Source: Cycas panzhihuaensis (Eukaryota; Cycadophyta). Taken from it: 64,000 nt of DNA. A model generated the notes under the pieces. The model was not told where the DNA came from. It saw only the letters and a list, made by a program, of their open reading frames with translations, and ran no database searches. The translations under genes were made by a program, and so were the position numbers. The stretch covers positions 69,633,741 through 69,697,740 of the forward strand of contig CM041465.1 of the NCBI GenBank assembly GCA_023213395.1. The letters run 5' to 3'. Shown in pieces: positions 54,001 through 64,000 of this stretch (its first letter is position 1; the number at the start of each line of letters is the position of its first letter).

Positions 54001-54636
54001 TTTAAAGTTCTTGAACAAAAGCACTAAGACTGGAGCTTAAGGAATGTTTGCTATAGTCCTAGTCCATATGGATGTACGGTCAAAAGTACTGGCACACGGA
54101 TTTGGATGAAACTCTCCCAAATCAAAGGTACTTAGGCCGTACACAAGGTTCTAAAGTTAGATTTTTATTTGACTTTCAGACAGGTAGAGAAATGCAGTCA
54201 AACTTAGAGGGATGACTAGGGTTTGAAATCTTGAATCAAATCTAGCAAACTTATACTTGATAGAAAGCTTACGACCAAAGGATCATTTTGAGTCCACTTA
54301 TTCGCCCTGAAAGTGAGAAATCTGACAGAAATCTATTCTGGATTCCTCAAACCCGCATAGCTATATTTTGCTATTTTCCCACTAAATGGAGCTGAATCTA
54401 CAAAACTTGCTTTGGGACAGCGGAACGTACTCAGTGAGGCGCACTTATTAGTAAAATTTCACTTTGTTCTGAATATTTTGAAAAAATTCATACAGGTCCG
54501 TACAGTCTTGCCTGGGACTTAAATTATTTCTTCTTCTTCAGATTCTTGCTCCTAACCTTCTCTTTCATGATCTACTTCTTATCTCCTCTTACTTCCTCTC
54601 TCTGACTTCTTATTCCTTCTTAGTCTATCAGACCTG
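54001..54636 (-). other. Copia-3 leader
   Basis: Non-coding leader between PBS and gag. No further structure is recognised. Confidence 0.6.
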
Positions 54637-54647
54637 CTCCGATACCA
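54637..54647 (-). other. Copia-3 primer-binding site
   Basis: The minus strand TGGTATCGGAG follows the LTR end: Met-tRNA PBS with one change. Confidence 0.82.
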
Positions 54648-54858
54648 TGCTAAAAACAGAACTCAATTGTTCATTAATTAGATGAGAGGGATTGTTCCCC
54701 CATTTATACAAGTAATCTTATATAACCAATTTGTACATAGACGACAGATGTCCATCATGAGTGATAAGTGTCGAATTAATACAAAGAGGGTACAATGACA
54801 CATAACCCTTCTTGTTTCATAAAATACAACCTTAGGATAAAACATTGACATTCTAACA
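54648..54858 (-). repeat. Copia-3 5' LTR
   Basis: 211 bp. The minus strand runs TGTTAGAATGTCAATG to TTTTTAGCA, with TATATAAG-like text near 54710-54720. Confidence 0.85.
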
Positions 54859-55449
54859 ATGGATGGCCAACCAATAGAGCAATTAGTCAACTTCTTACGT
54901 AGTAGACCTTACTTGGCCTTTGATTTTTATAAGAAACAATTTGAACCATAACTACCACTAAGATCAGGAATGCATTTAGTTGTTCCAAACAAACAAACAA
55001 GTATAGCCTTACGTGCTTTGTTCAATATTAAAGGCTAACTGAGGGAACATTCCTTGGCACCAACAGATATAGTATTTCATATGAATAGTTGACAAGTTTG
55101 TAGAGCTCATTCAAATAGACAGTCCAATCTCAAATAACAAATTGATAGATAACTTTGAAAATTGATACCCATTTCATGAAATCACACACTTGTTAGATCT
55201 TTACATCTGATATAGACATTTTTTTTTTCACAAAAACCATGGAAAGAACCGAATAAAACAAATGTGTCACCTTACAAATTTCAAAAGGCATTTCATTTTG
55301 GCCATTTTAACATATTGAACTGCCATATAGTAGCAAATCATGTTAATATATTATATTGCAAACTTCAAGAATGAGATGACTCCAAAATAATGCCATATAA
55401 GCACAACAGTATTTACCAAGGACTTGAATTTTCCCAAAATTATACATAC
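54859..55449 (-). other. THO6 intron right of Copia-3
   Basis: A plus-strand frame at 54860-55120 reads protein-like (DGQPIEQLVNFLRSRPYLAF, SGMHLVVPNKQTSIALRALF) with three stops. It may be a pseudo-coding relic, possibly the tail of H, but no family is recognised. Confidence 0.35.
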
Positions 55450-55503
55450 CATATCCCAACAGTATGCACTCCCATCGCCTGCAGCTGAAAATATGCGCTT
55501 GCC
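55450..55503 (-). CDS. THO6: THO6/DWA1-like exon (second visible)
   Basis: A 54-nt exon, 18 codons, phase 0: GKRIFSAAGDGSAYCWDM. The acceptor is ATCTAG before 55503 and the donor GTATGTATAA after 55450. The A-G-D-x-x-A-Y-C-W-D motif is the end of a WD40 blade and is characteristic of plant THO6/DWA1. It joins in frame to 57985-58045 upstream and 46396-46476 downstream. All three exons are free of stops, so the gene may be intact. Confidence 0.85.
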
Positions 55504-57984
55504 CTAGATTGCACAAACAACAGAATGGGAAACATGGCCATGCTTGACAATGAATTGATATCTTTCTAACAGAATATCATGAATCTAATATGCAAAGCAA
55601 AGCAATAACCCACTTGGACTTCAATAAATGAATCTTTCAGAAACATACAGCAGCAATGCCAAATGCATATGAATGATACAACAAAACTTTGGAAACCACA
55701 AACAACCATCCATCATTCCATTCACTTAATTACAATGTTCTCACAAATATGACAGCCAAGAGAGAAATCATCCGAGCTATGATCAGAGTTGTAATTCAGA
55801 TACACACAGGATCATTAAAATGTTTAGAATAAATTATCTCTATGGGTTGCAATTCCTCATAATTTCCAGCAAAGCCACTAAAAGCAACATGGGAATTTAC
55901 CAATAGCTTGCCAGAACATAAGCTCCATTCATTCCCAATACTAATGACAAGTCTTTATACATGTTCTCCAACATTTTTAAATGTATTTCCTAAATTGGTC
56001 ATGATCTGAAGCAATTACTGCTTCCTCATACAGAGATTTAATCTCTCAATACGTACATGAGAAAATTTTCTAAAACAGGAAACAATAAATTGTAAGGAAA
56101 TCTCATAGCATATGTTGAGTTTGTATCTATTTGACTATTCAATTCATTTGGCCTCCACTTGCACCTCATTGCCCAATGAACAATCCTTCAACAAGTTTGC
56201 AATCAATGGTCTTTAAGAAGCTACACCAGCACAGGGGAATGAATAAATTTTCATGAAACATAATCCAAGCATAAGCCATCCATTAGCCATGTTATTCAAA
56301 TACATTACAAATATCAACCACTTGAGCCATCTCCATTGGCTTCGTACATAATTTATTTATTTGAGAAAAGGGTTTGTTTTGATGAAAATCATGTCATCAC
56401 AGACCCCCAAAGCAATTGGAAGCCAATGTTATATGGCATCCTAATTGTGTTCATATAATAATGACCGCATATACTGGGTTGACATTGGGATGTGTATATT
56501 AATTGCATACATCGCCAAGAAATTTTAAACACCATGCACAAGGGAGCACTTGTTTGAAGAAGATTAAAAAGTCTGCATATTTGATTCCATTAATTGTGCC
56601 TATCAGTTTCTCTAATAGACTTTAGGCCACCTGAAAAACTCAGAGAGACATTTCTAGGGCAATGGAAAAGCAACAGAAAACTGCAACAATACGAAGCAAG
56701 AAAAATACGTCAGCACCAGCAGCACAACAAAACCTCTTAATGGACCCTTCACACCCTGAAATGTAGCATTAATTTCAGCTCTTTATCAAAGCTTGAATGC
56801 AGCCAATAACCAGCTTCAAACCACGGTGATAAATCTCACTGAGGTATGCCCATGTTTTCTTCAGAGGCATGAAAATTCTTGGGCCTATTAGCACTGGGCC
56901 TTTCACTAGATAATCACACACACTGCAGAATTATGCATGCTGTAATGTGCATCCTAATGTGTTTGTTGAAACTGCTTAAGTGCATCAAAGTCACAGATTT
57001 TGGGCCTGCTTTTGGTGCTTTGGGAAGGCTCTTTGGCCACAATACTATATCTTATTGATTCAATGCCCCTGAAAGACTATATTTTTTCAGTAAAAAATTT
57101 GTAGTACAAGTAGGCTCAGTCTGGGCATACTTTCCAGACGTTGACGGAAGCAGTCAGTGGCAACATTTAAAGAGAGTTTGTGTAGCTTGAAGGCCACTAT
57201 TCTGCCAGCTTTGAGTGGCCACATAGAGAACTTTAAACTCTCTACAATGATTTCTTTCAGCATCACTGCTACATATTGCTGCGGCTAAGCAACCACTAAT
57301 TGGCACCTACAGAACCACAAAATGTGAAGCTTATGACTGCTTTATACTTCTGACTTCTCTTAAGATGAGCAATGTAATGTAGATGGTTGAGGTATCTTAT
57401 GAACAATCGAAGCCTTGCCCTTTGACTGCATTCACAGTGAAGTTTCAGTTTACAGATCCATTTAAGCATGGATTGCACTTATGTGAGAAGTTGAGTGTCT
57501 CTAATTGACTGTGTTGAACTTTCAATTGTATGTCTACATTCTTCCAGAAGTCTGGAGTACTGTTTTTTAAGAAGCCAATTGAGTATGAAGCTTATGGACT
57601 CTTTCCATTCATGCTTTATGAGCATTTCCTATTAAGGACATGGACTGTGCTTCTATTGGAGTATTACCATGCACGTCCAAATGAACATGTCTTTCACAGG
57701 CTTGGAACGCATACTATGTCAAATGCCACCAGCGAACTGGCTAGCAAGGAAGTTGGAATGATCTTGCCACCTGGTACTGATTGATCAACTTATGGAATTG
57801 ATGCCCACAAGCATGTATCCTGAAACAGAAGCCACTAATATTGTGATGCAATATCTTATAAGTTGCTTTATCTTTTTATTGAAGGATTCTAATGTAAAGA
57901 GGCTGCATTACATAAAAGTTGAAAAATATAAAAACCATATTCTGTTTGATAGAAAAAGCAAGAGTACAAAGTGCTTTCCCTAAC
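55504..57984 (-). other. THO6 intron
   Basis: 2481 bp between two exons. It shows no repeat family that I recognise. A plus-strand frame at 57530-57784 (84 codons) and neighbouring shifted pieces from about 57000 look mildly coding, but no domain could be assigned. Confidence 0.55.
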
Positions 57985-58045
57985 CTGCACATCTGTGGCT
58001 AATGCATTGGTTTCAGGCATTGGAGACAGAGCACCCCATGGCCCC
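57985..58045 (-). CDS. THO6: THO6/DWA1-like exon (first visible)
   Basis: A 61-nt exon whose first base completes a codon from the previous exon. It encodes GPWGALSPMPETNALATDVQ. The acceptor is TTTCCTGTAG before 58045 and the donor GTTAGGG after 57985. The G-P-W-G-A-L-S-P-x-P-E motif is a signature of plant THO6/DWA1 between WD repeats. Earlier exons, which would encode the N-terminal WD repeats, are not found up to the right end of the window, so that intron exceeds 5.9 kb. The name rests on remembered family motifs, not on a search. Confidence 0.85.
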
Positions 58046-58610
58046 CTACAGGAAAGCATGAACAGAATCAGACCAAACCTGAATTGCCAAAAAATAAAGT
58101 TGAGTAAAATCATGATTAGCCCACAACTGAAACCTCTTCATTAATCACACTTATAAGTACATTTCCCATTCAATTAACAGGTAAACAGCTTCAATTCAAA
58201 CATAACTCCAATCCACAGCTATATAAACATGGATGTAAAACTTATCATTTATCTTCTTTGGAAGGAGATGGAAAGAGGCTGCACAAATCCCTCTTGTATC
58301 TTATCTTCTAATCCATATTTAAAAACTAGACAATATTTGTACTACAACACCAGTTTTTGCAAAATTCATTTGATAGTTCCAAGCATTTGAATGGTTGACT
58401 CCACAATGTTTCAAATAAGGTCCCCCGCAAACATTGGCAACCTTGCCTCTAGCATATTTGGAGTCAATGCACTTGTTATGCTTTAAGTCATTACCATCTG
58501 TGTGTTTGGAGTGGCTACGTAGAAGATGCTGGCAGTCACTATGTTGAGAGTCCCTACGTCAACTATGTTTGGAAGGAATCAATCCAATATATCAGGAGTC
58601 CCTACAGTTG
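58046..58610 (-). other. THO6 intron
   Basis: No coding signature and no identified element. A short degenerate repetition of 'ggagtcc(c)tacg' words occurs around 58500-58605. Confidence 0.45.
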
Positions 58611-59120
58611 GTACAGGGTGCAGTAACACTTCCAGATTAATCACAGATTCCCCAGACAAATAACAAGGAATTAACACCATACTACTAATTATCGGTTATT
58701 GCAAACAATTGAATACTAGGAACAACTCGTAGTTGCACAGAAAGGAATAAAAGACTGAAATAATATTAAAGTATGGTAATTCGCAAATGATTGAAATAAA
58801 AGTAAATATGACAATTCACTGTACATATGAAATAGCATTAATTGCACAACTTATCTATATTACAGAATGTTCACACAAGCTATACAAGTACAAACTGCAA
58901 TAAGTGCTGCCCTTTTTGAGGTGAGGGAACCTTCAAATGTGTCTCCTTCCAGAGAAGAGATAAGAAGAAACTACAAAAAAAAGTGATTTGGCCAAATAAC
59001 CCTCAAGTCCCTTATATATATGAGACTGCACGTAAGTTGGCCTCCAGCTAATTAATTAATTATTTCAACTGAAGTCAGCCTCAAGGCAAAATAACCATTG
59101 CTTCTAGGTGAAGTCAGACT
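58611..59120 (-). repeat. Probable 3' LTR of chromovirus K
   Basis: Minus-strand sequence directly after the chromodomain frame. It has a TATA-like TATATATAAGGG (59011-59022) and a poly-T tract, and ends near CTGTACCA (about 58610). The borders are estimates: no partner LTR or TSD was identified. Confidence 0.45.
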
Positions 59121-59500
59121 CACTAAAAATGGGAATGCAGAAAATCACCCAGCTTGAGATGTGCTGCCCTCAAAACAAGGGAATGAGAAGGTTATGTTGT
59201 TGCCAAGCCTCTGACTCCCAACTGGCATCTTCTATGTCCCTATTCTTCCACTTGACCAGATATGCATTTATCTATTTGGCCCTCAGTTGTCCAGTCCTAG
59301 TGTTAATTATGGTTGTCAGTTCCACGATTACTTTTCCCTCATCATCCAATTCTGGTAGTAGAGATTGGGTTATCATCTTTTCTTCAATTTTTTCTTGAGG
59401 CATGAAGCATGGAAGATGTTGTGGATCAAACCTATTGATAATTCTCACTCATTTATAACTAAGTTACCAAAAATGCTATTAATTTGATATCAATGGGTTC
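59121..59500 (-). pseudogene. Chromovirus K integrase end and chromodomain
   Basis: The minus strand reads LIHNIFHASCLKKKLKKR (integrase C-terminal 'VHNVFHVS' block), then QSLLPELDDEGKVIVE, TIINTRTGQLRAK, a stop, NAYLVKWKNRDIEDASWESE and LIPLF. The Y-L-V-K-W-K...D-A-S-W-E pattern is the chromodomain of plant Ty3/gypsy chromoviruses, thought to guide insertion to particular chromatin. It is broken by two stops. The rest of pol is missing to the right. Confidence 0.78.
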
Positions 59501-59602
59501 TTCTAGGAAGAGAAAGATAACAATATTTCACAACATAGTAACATCCAATGCAAAAAAATCATATGTACAACATTCAACACCAAGAGTAGATACAGAGTAT
59601 AT
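59501..59602. other. Short unassigned stretch
   Basis: Between K and the SINE target. No signature. Confidence 0.4.
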
Positions 59603-59618
59603 GCAAGCCAATATTCTT

Positions 59619-59845
59619 TCTTCTCTTTTTTTTTTTTTGATTCATGTGAGGGGGAATCTAGACGCACACACCCACGCATGCACTCACCTATACCCCACTC
59701 ACGACACTCATGGGGTACAACCTTTAACGTCAGTGGCCTCCGGCTGAGTAAACCCAGAACCCACAACAACTGCCCCTAGGATCAATCTGTGGACAGGCAC
59801 CACGACAATGGGGGTAGGCCACCGTTAGACCATCCCTTTGGGAAC
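59619..59845 (-). mobile_element. tRNA-derived SINE
   Basis: About 227 bp on the minus strand. It starts GTTCCCAAAGGGATGG, has a Pol III A box TGGTCTAACGG (59822-59832) and a B-box-like GGTTCTGGGTT (59751-59761), and ends in an A-rich tail (minus; T run 59625-59638). Identical 16-bp target duplications gcaagccaatattctt lie at 59603-59618 and 59846-59861, as expected for LINE-driven insertion. The perfect duplications argue for a fairly recent event. Confidence 0.9.
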
Positions 59846-59861
59846 GCAAGCCAATATTCTT

Positions 59862-59896
59862 AATTTATATTATAACATCAAAATTGGGTACACCAC
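59862..59896. other. Flank between SINE and element J
   Basis: Short AT-rich spacer. It holds the target of J's insertion, but no TSD can be confirmed without J's other end. Confidence 0.4.
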
Positions 59897-60720
59897 TGTT
59901 GGGGTATATTTTGGCACATAAACTATGGGAAAGATGGAATGCAAGCTTGTAATGACCAAGGGAATGCAGGTATGGACCACATAGAGGTACGCACAGCAAA
60001 AAATAATGAAATACATGTTGTCTGGATGCGTATTACAGGTACGTGCCTTTTTGGGTATGCAATATAAGGTGCATACCTTTTCAGGTACACTAGAAAACGG
60101 AACAATACACATGATCAAAGCAGACCTAAAGGCACCCAGATTTGATGACGTCAACCAGACAAAGATACGTATGAACGTACAAACGGGAAAGAGACTATTA
60201 AAGAGATTTAATCATGTGATTAAATGAAAAGGTACATTGGTTACAAAAAAGGTACGATTATGACTTTGGGTCATAACCTTTCACTCAAAAGGAATCAAAA
60301 GGAGGTATTTAATGATACCTTGGGAGTCAATCCAGCAGTGAGAGCCAAGTATTCAATCTATGATGCAGTATAGGAGTACAAGTACCAAGGAGGACAGTAT
60401 GGACTGATGATTCAGTAGTTGCATTCCGTGATACATTCCGTTTTGGAATATATGTGACAGAATAGTGTGTATACAGCTGAAACATATATAGGATACGTTC
60501 TGGAACTAAATGTATTAATCTTATTGCTTAATAAAGTGAAGAGTTACGTGGAAAATTGTGTAATATGTGTGTCATAATGATTGCATAAGGAATATATGTT
60601 GATCGGTGTACTGTTGTGCTGAATTCATAATGATGTGATGAATTAAGGATGAATGTGTGATAATACTGTGTGCATGGAAACCTTAATAATAGTCAATGGA
60701 AATATAACCATGTTGACCGT
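59897..60720 (+). repeat. Probable 5' LTR of Gypsy-J
   Basis: TGTTGGGGTATATTTTGG begins a non-coding stretch with repeated 'ggtacgt/ggtac' words (59950-60260). It precedes a clear gypsy gag. The start is chosen from the TG. The end is uncertain because no convincing PBS was found. Confidence 0.45.
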
Positions 60721-61058
60721 ATCCTAAGCTAGACTACCAGCCAATGATCCCTTGACAAGTGCATTTGTCACAAGTGTAGTGAGAAAATAGAAGTCAACAT
60801 TGGTTCCGTTGCCTACGTCCACTAAGGAGGGACTGGGCTGGGAGTTTCACAAGGGGAGTATGTTTAAAGGACAAAGAACCCTGGTTGTTCTCGTGATGGC
60901 AGGCTGTAACTAAGCCTTCGACAGCCAAGGGACATTCCAATGCCACCTAAGAGGCCTTCAAAGGTGGGATAGTCACAAAGAAACGAGTAGACAAAGGGCA
61001 TTACAATGGTCAAAGGAATCTAAATTGAGAAGGGCAAGGAGATTAAGCCTAAATAATA
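60721..61058 (+). other. Gypsy-J leader
   Basis: GC-richer, non-coding leader before the gag frame. No PBS could be fixed. Confidence 0.45.
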
Positions 61059-62868
61059 ATGAGGCTAAGGGACAGTTCATTGAAGAATCTAAGGCAAGTG
61101 GAGCCTAGACACCTCGAGAACAAGGAGAAGAAAGAAATGGAGAGCAACCCAACTGAGTATGATCTTTTAAGCCTAGAAAAGGAGAAAATTTTGGAAGAAA
61201 ATTTGGAACGAAGCGACATTATAAAAGAAACCCTAGGGAAGGAAGAACATATAAATGTGGACAGTACCCTGAAGGGCCTAAGTGATAACGAGGAAAAGAC
61301 AGAGGAAGGTCCCTCGGCATATTGGGAAAATAAATTAATAACACAACTATTTGAAGATTCATTGGACAATGGGTCCAAGCAATCATACTTAGTGGTCACA
61401 CCATTAACAGTATAAGTGCCAAGAGTACCTAACCCTATTCATCTAAAAACACCATTTCAAAATCCTCTATTTGGGAGAGATAATGCTGCACCAAGCACAA
61501 CAAATACATCACCCAAAGTGAAGAGTGAGGAGAAGGGAACGAAATCTCCGAAGAAGTCAAATTCTGAGGGAGAAAGGTCACCACGATTGGAAGGGACACC
61601 AGTGTAGTCGCCAAGGATGGATGACTCAAGGGATTTTGGGAAATTAATGTTTAATGACACATCTGATGCGGTAGAGCATGTGTATTTATTTCAAAATTTA
61701 ATCAATGTGGCAAAAAATCACAGATGAGGATGAGATAAAAGCAAGGTTTGCTCGTACACTAAGGGGAGTACCATTGGCATAGTACAAAGAGTTGGACAAA
61801 ATGAAAACTTGGGCAAACATAAAGAAGTCATTCAAGGAAAGTTTTCAAAAATTCTGCAGCAATAAGGCTGTCGAGATTGCCCTTAAGGAAATCAAATAAA
61901 GGCTCAGCGAATCAGTGCTAACTTATATCAATTGTATGAAAATAATCGCCCAACATGATCAATGAGACAGTTATAGATCATAACATGAAGAATTACTTGT
62001 TAGAGGGTTGAACGAAAAATTGAGATCTATGATGCATGTACATCCCCTAAAGTCATTTAAAAATGGTCAAGAGTTGGCATTGGATTTTGACGCCGAAATG
62101 GATGCTCAAGCCAGAGGACATGATCCCCTTGCAAGATGAGATAAGAGAAATGAAACAAAATCAACATAATCGACCCCTCTCCAAATGGGAATATTAGAAG
62201 AGGAATCAGAAATTGAAGCTTCAAGGAAAGAAGCAATAAGACTTAGGATGAAAAATAAGAAAGAGGAAGAAGAAGCCAAGAAGAAGAAAGATCAGGAATT
62301 CAAAATTGAAAAATGTTGTCACATATGCGAAGAAAGCTCGCATATAACCAAGGAATGTGAGATAAACCCAAAAAATAGCGCAATGCATCAAAGGGATAAA
62401 TGGTGCCATATATGCGATATGGATAATCACAACACAAGGGAGTGTTTTTATAACCCCAGAGGGAGAGCTTATAGAGGACGTGGTCGAGGGAGAGGGAGCA
62501 ACCTATGCCGGAACGTATATACAACAACGAGCACACCAGAGACCTTGAAGAAAAAGCAACCAATGAGGAGATGCTTGATTTATTTACAATTTGGTAATTG
62601 GAAGTCGGATTGCCCAACCAAACAAGACTATGAGCATAAACCATTCGTGTGCAACAATTGTGGTCCAAGCAACCATAAGACTAAAGAATGCAAAGGAAAA
62701 GCCAAAGCAACTAATTTAATGACTATCATCCCCAAAAACAACAAAAATGTGAAACTTCAAAATAAACAGAAAGGGAAAGAGTTAGTAAGCAGAGAATATC
62801 CAAGCCCTAAAGTGGAAATTGATCAATTTAAGCAAGCAAAACAAGTGTTGGAGAAACTAGCCCAATAA
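61059..62868 (+). pseudogene. Gypsy-J gag
   Basis: The N-terminal charged frame (61059-61415) contains ESNPTEYDLLSLEKEKILEE. The capsid region (61620-62150) is split by a frameshift near 61710 and reads DAVEHVYLFQNLINVAKN, IKARFARTLRGVPLA, a stop, KKSFKESFQKFCSNKAVEIA and LVRGLNEKLRSMM. The last frame (62185-62868, 227 codons) holds three good zinc knuckles, CHICEESSHITKEC, CHICDMDNHNTREC and CNNCGPSNHKTKEC. One damaged knuckle (CLIYLQFGNWKSDC) lies between, with an RGRGRG stretch. A Gag with this many knuckles is unusual for plant gypsy elements, which usually have one or two. Confidence 0.82.
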
Positions 62869-63149
62869 ATAACCGAAACAATGTTACCAATGGGCAAACC
62901 ATAAACAAAATATGGCTATGTTAGAAAAAATAAACCCAAAGAGAAAAAACCAGAGGAGAGAAAATGCAACCTTAGTTGGTTTAAATGGAGGAATTGTTCA
63001 AAGGGTTACCAATGGAGGATATCCCTCAAATGTTGTTGTTGATGGAAAATCTAGTAAAGCAATTACAATTAACAATTGGCCTATATCAAGTGATAGATTG
63101 GATTAAGGTAGGAATACTACAACAATGAGAAATCACAAAAAGTCTAAAA

Positions 63150-63736
63150 TAGATAACGCCATCATTTGATCTGGATCCTATGGTCGCAATCAAAGTCTTG
63201 GGGGAAAATTTTTCAAAAGTGATTGTGGACTAGGGAGCAACAGTAAATGTGTTGCCCAGCACAACATGGTGGAAATTGGGAAGTCCCAAGTTGGAGGCTA
63301 TGACCTACTCACTAAAGTTAGCAAATGAACTATTAGTGAGACCGGTCGGAAAGCTAGCAAATATAAAGGTGAATGTGGCAGGAATCACAATCTGAATCGA
63401 TTTTACTATTCTGGAAATAGAGAAAGGAGCAATACCCTATCCAACATTGTCGGGTCACCCATGGTTGTACAAAACTCAATGTCTCTAGAGTTGGAGAGAT
63501 GTGACCTTCACATTATTAGATGGAGGAAGTAAAGTAGTCCTCCCAATGTTAGGGAAAAACTCGATTGAGGCAATACCAAATGATGCCTCAAGTACAACAA
63601 TCGCAAGCAAGGAAACTGCATCCTCTTTTGATGAAAGCAACTTATACCATACAACTGAAGAACCGACCAAGCTAATTAATCCTCAAGAGATGGAACCAAC
63701 TTACTTCAAGGAAATTTACAACTCTTCTGGCGACTA
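63150..63736 (+). pseudogene. Gypsy-J protease
   Basis: The frame reads KVIVD, a stop, GATVNVLPSTTWWKLGSPKL, YSLKLANELLVRPVGKLANI, then a stop, IDFTILEIEKGAIPYPTLSG and HPWLYKTQCL. This is the plant Ty3/gypsy aspartic protease. The catalytic motif D-S-G-A has a stop in place of Ser (63231). The linker to RT follows (63501-63736 and beyond) with a Thr/Glu-rich stretch. Confidence 0.8.
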
Positions 63737-64000
63737 GAACCGGACAAAGTTTGTGGATTACTGGCTACAAGACACGTATGAAGTCAACCCTTCATCTTAT
63801 AGGTGTAATTTACTTTCTAGGGATGTAACTGATGATATTAATATTAATTCTAAATCTTTTGATTATATGGGTACTAATGATAACATAGAAAGTAGTGTAA
63901 AAAATGATGATAATATAACTCAAACCCTAGACCTAAACCCCAATACCCCTAACATAGACCCCTACCTTAGTTTACTTTCCATTAACCCATATTCCCTAAC
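63737..64000 (+). pseudogene. Gypsy-J protease-RT linker
   Basis: One mostly open frame rich in Asn, Asp and Ser (NKFVDYW-like, DDININSKSFDYMGTND, NIDPYLSLLSINPYS). No domain is recognised. RT is expected beyond the window. Confidence 0.5.

Larger units (their letters stand above)
52946..54858 (-). mobile_element. Copia-3: truncated copia, minus strand
   Basis: 5' LTR (54648-54858), PBS, leader, gag and zinc knuckles, and the start of the protease. Everything after the protease is missing. It ends against H near 52946 and has no 3' LTR. The LTR start TGTTAGAATGTCAATG and Gag opening resemble Copia-1, so it is a sister family. Confidence 0.85.

Noticed and set aside
57530-57784. 84-codon plus frame in a THO6 intron as a possible gene
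   Set aside because: Neighbouring frames are mildly protein-like, but I could not identify any domain, start context or splice partner.
59951-60260. Repeated 'ggtacgt' words as a satellite
   Set aside because: Irregular spacing and low copy number; more likely ordinary LTR sequence of element J.

Overview
This is a seed-plant nuclear window made almost entirely of nested LTR retrotransposons inside one host gene. Three short minus-strand exons (57985-58045, 55450-55503, 46396-46476) have canonical GT..AG borders. They join in frame into a WD40 stretch typical of THO complex subunit 6 (THO6, DWA1 in Arabidopsis). The other exons are outside the window, so the intron on the left is at least 46 kb and the one on the right at least 5.9 kb. 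Introns this large, packed with old degenerate Ty1/copia and Ty3/gypsy copies, suggest a large-genome plant, probably a gymnosperm. That assignment is inference.

Left third (1-23239): a minus-strand Ty3/gypsy element (E) is cut into three pieces (1-568, 12053-12275, 19913-23239). The first cut is element F (569-12052), a gag-only LTR element. F's 5' LTR is split by a complete minus-strand copia (Copia-1, 849-6056, 5-bp TSD gaggc), and F's leader carries an antisense gag-only relative (G, from 6541). The second cut is a Copia-2 copy (D, 12276-19912, TSD actaa).

Middle (23246-45197): Copia-2 copy A (plus, TSD aaaag) is followed by copy B (plus, TSD ctaat). Copy C (minus) lies nested in B's 3' part, with a deletion at the left B/C junction. 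The four Copia-2 copies share LTRs of about 550 bp and a leader of about 2.5 kb. The leader has conserved hairpins and a short open frame just before gag. All gag-pol frames are broken by stops and frameshifts, and several catalytic residues are changed.

Right third (45198-64000): THO6 intron sequence holds a gag-only element H (from 46707). H's 5' LTR is split by a young LTR element T (46900-51142, TSD cttga, LTRs differing at six positions). T has no gag or pol. It carries a spliced-looking piece of a PP2A B' (B56) regulatory-subunit gene, other unrelated coding-like segments and a seven-copy motif array, so it is a gene-capturing retrotransposon. A truncated copia (Copia-3) interrupts H. 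Further right are a chromovirus 3' end (K), a SINE with 16-bp target duplications, and the 5' part of a Ty3/gypsy element (J: LTR, gag with zinc knuckles, protease).

No tRNA, rRNA, CRISPR or bacterial-type feature was seen. The best candidates for something new are element T, the gag-only F/G/H group with an uncharacterised second domain, and the conserved leader structures and leader ORF of Copia-2.
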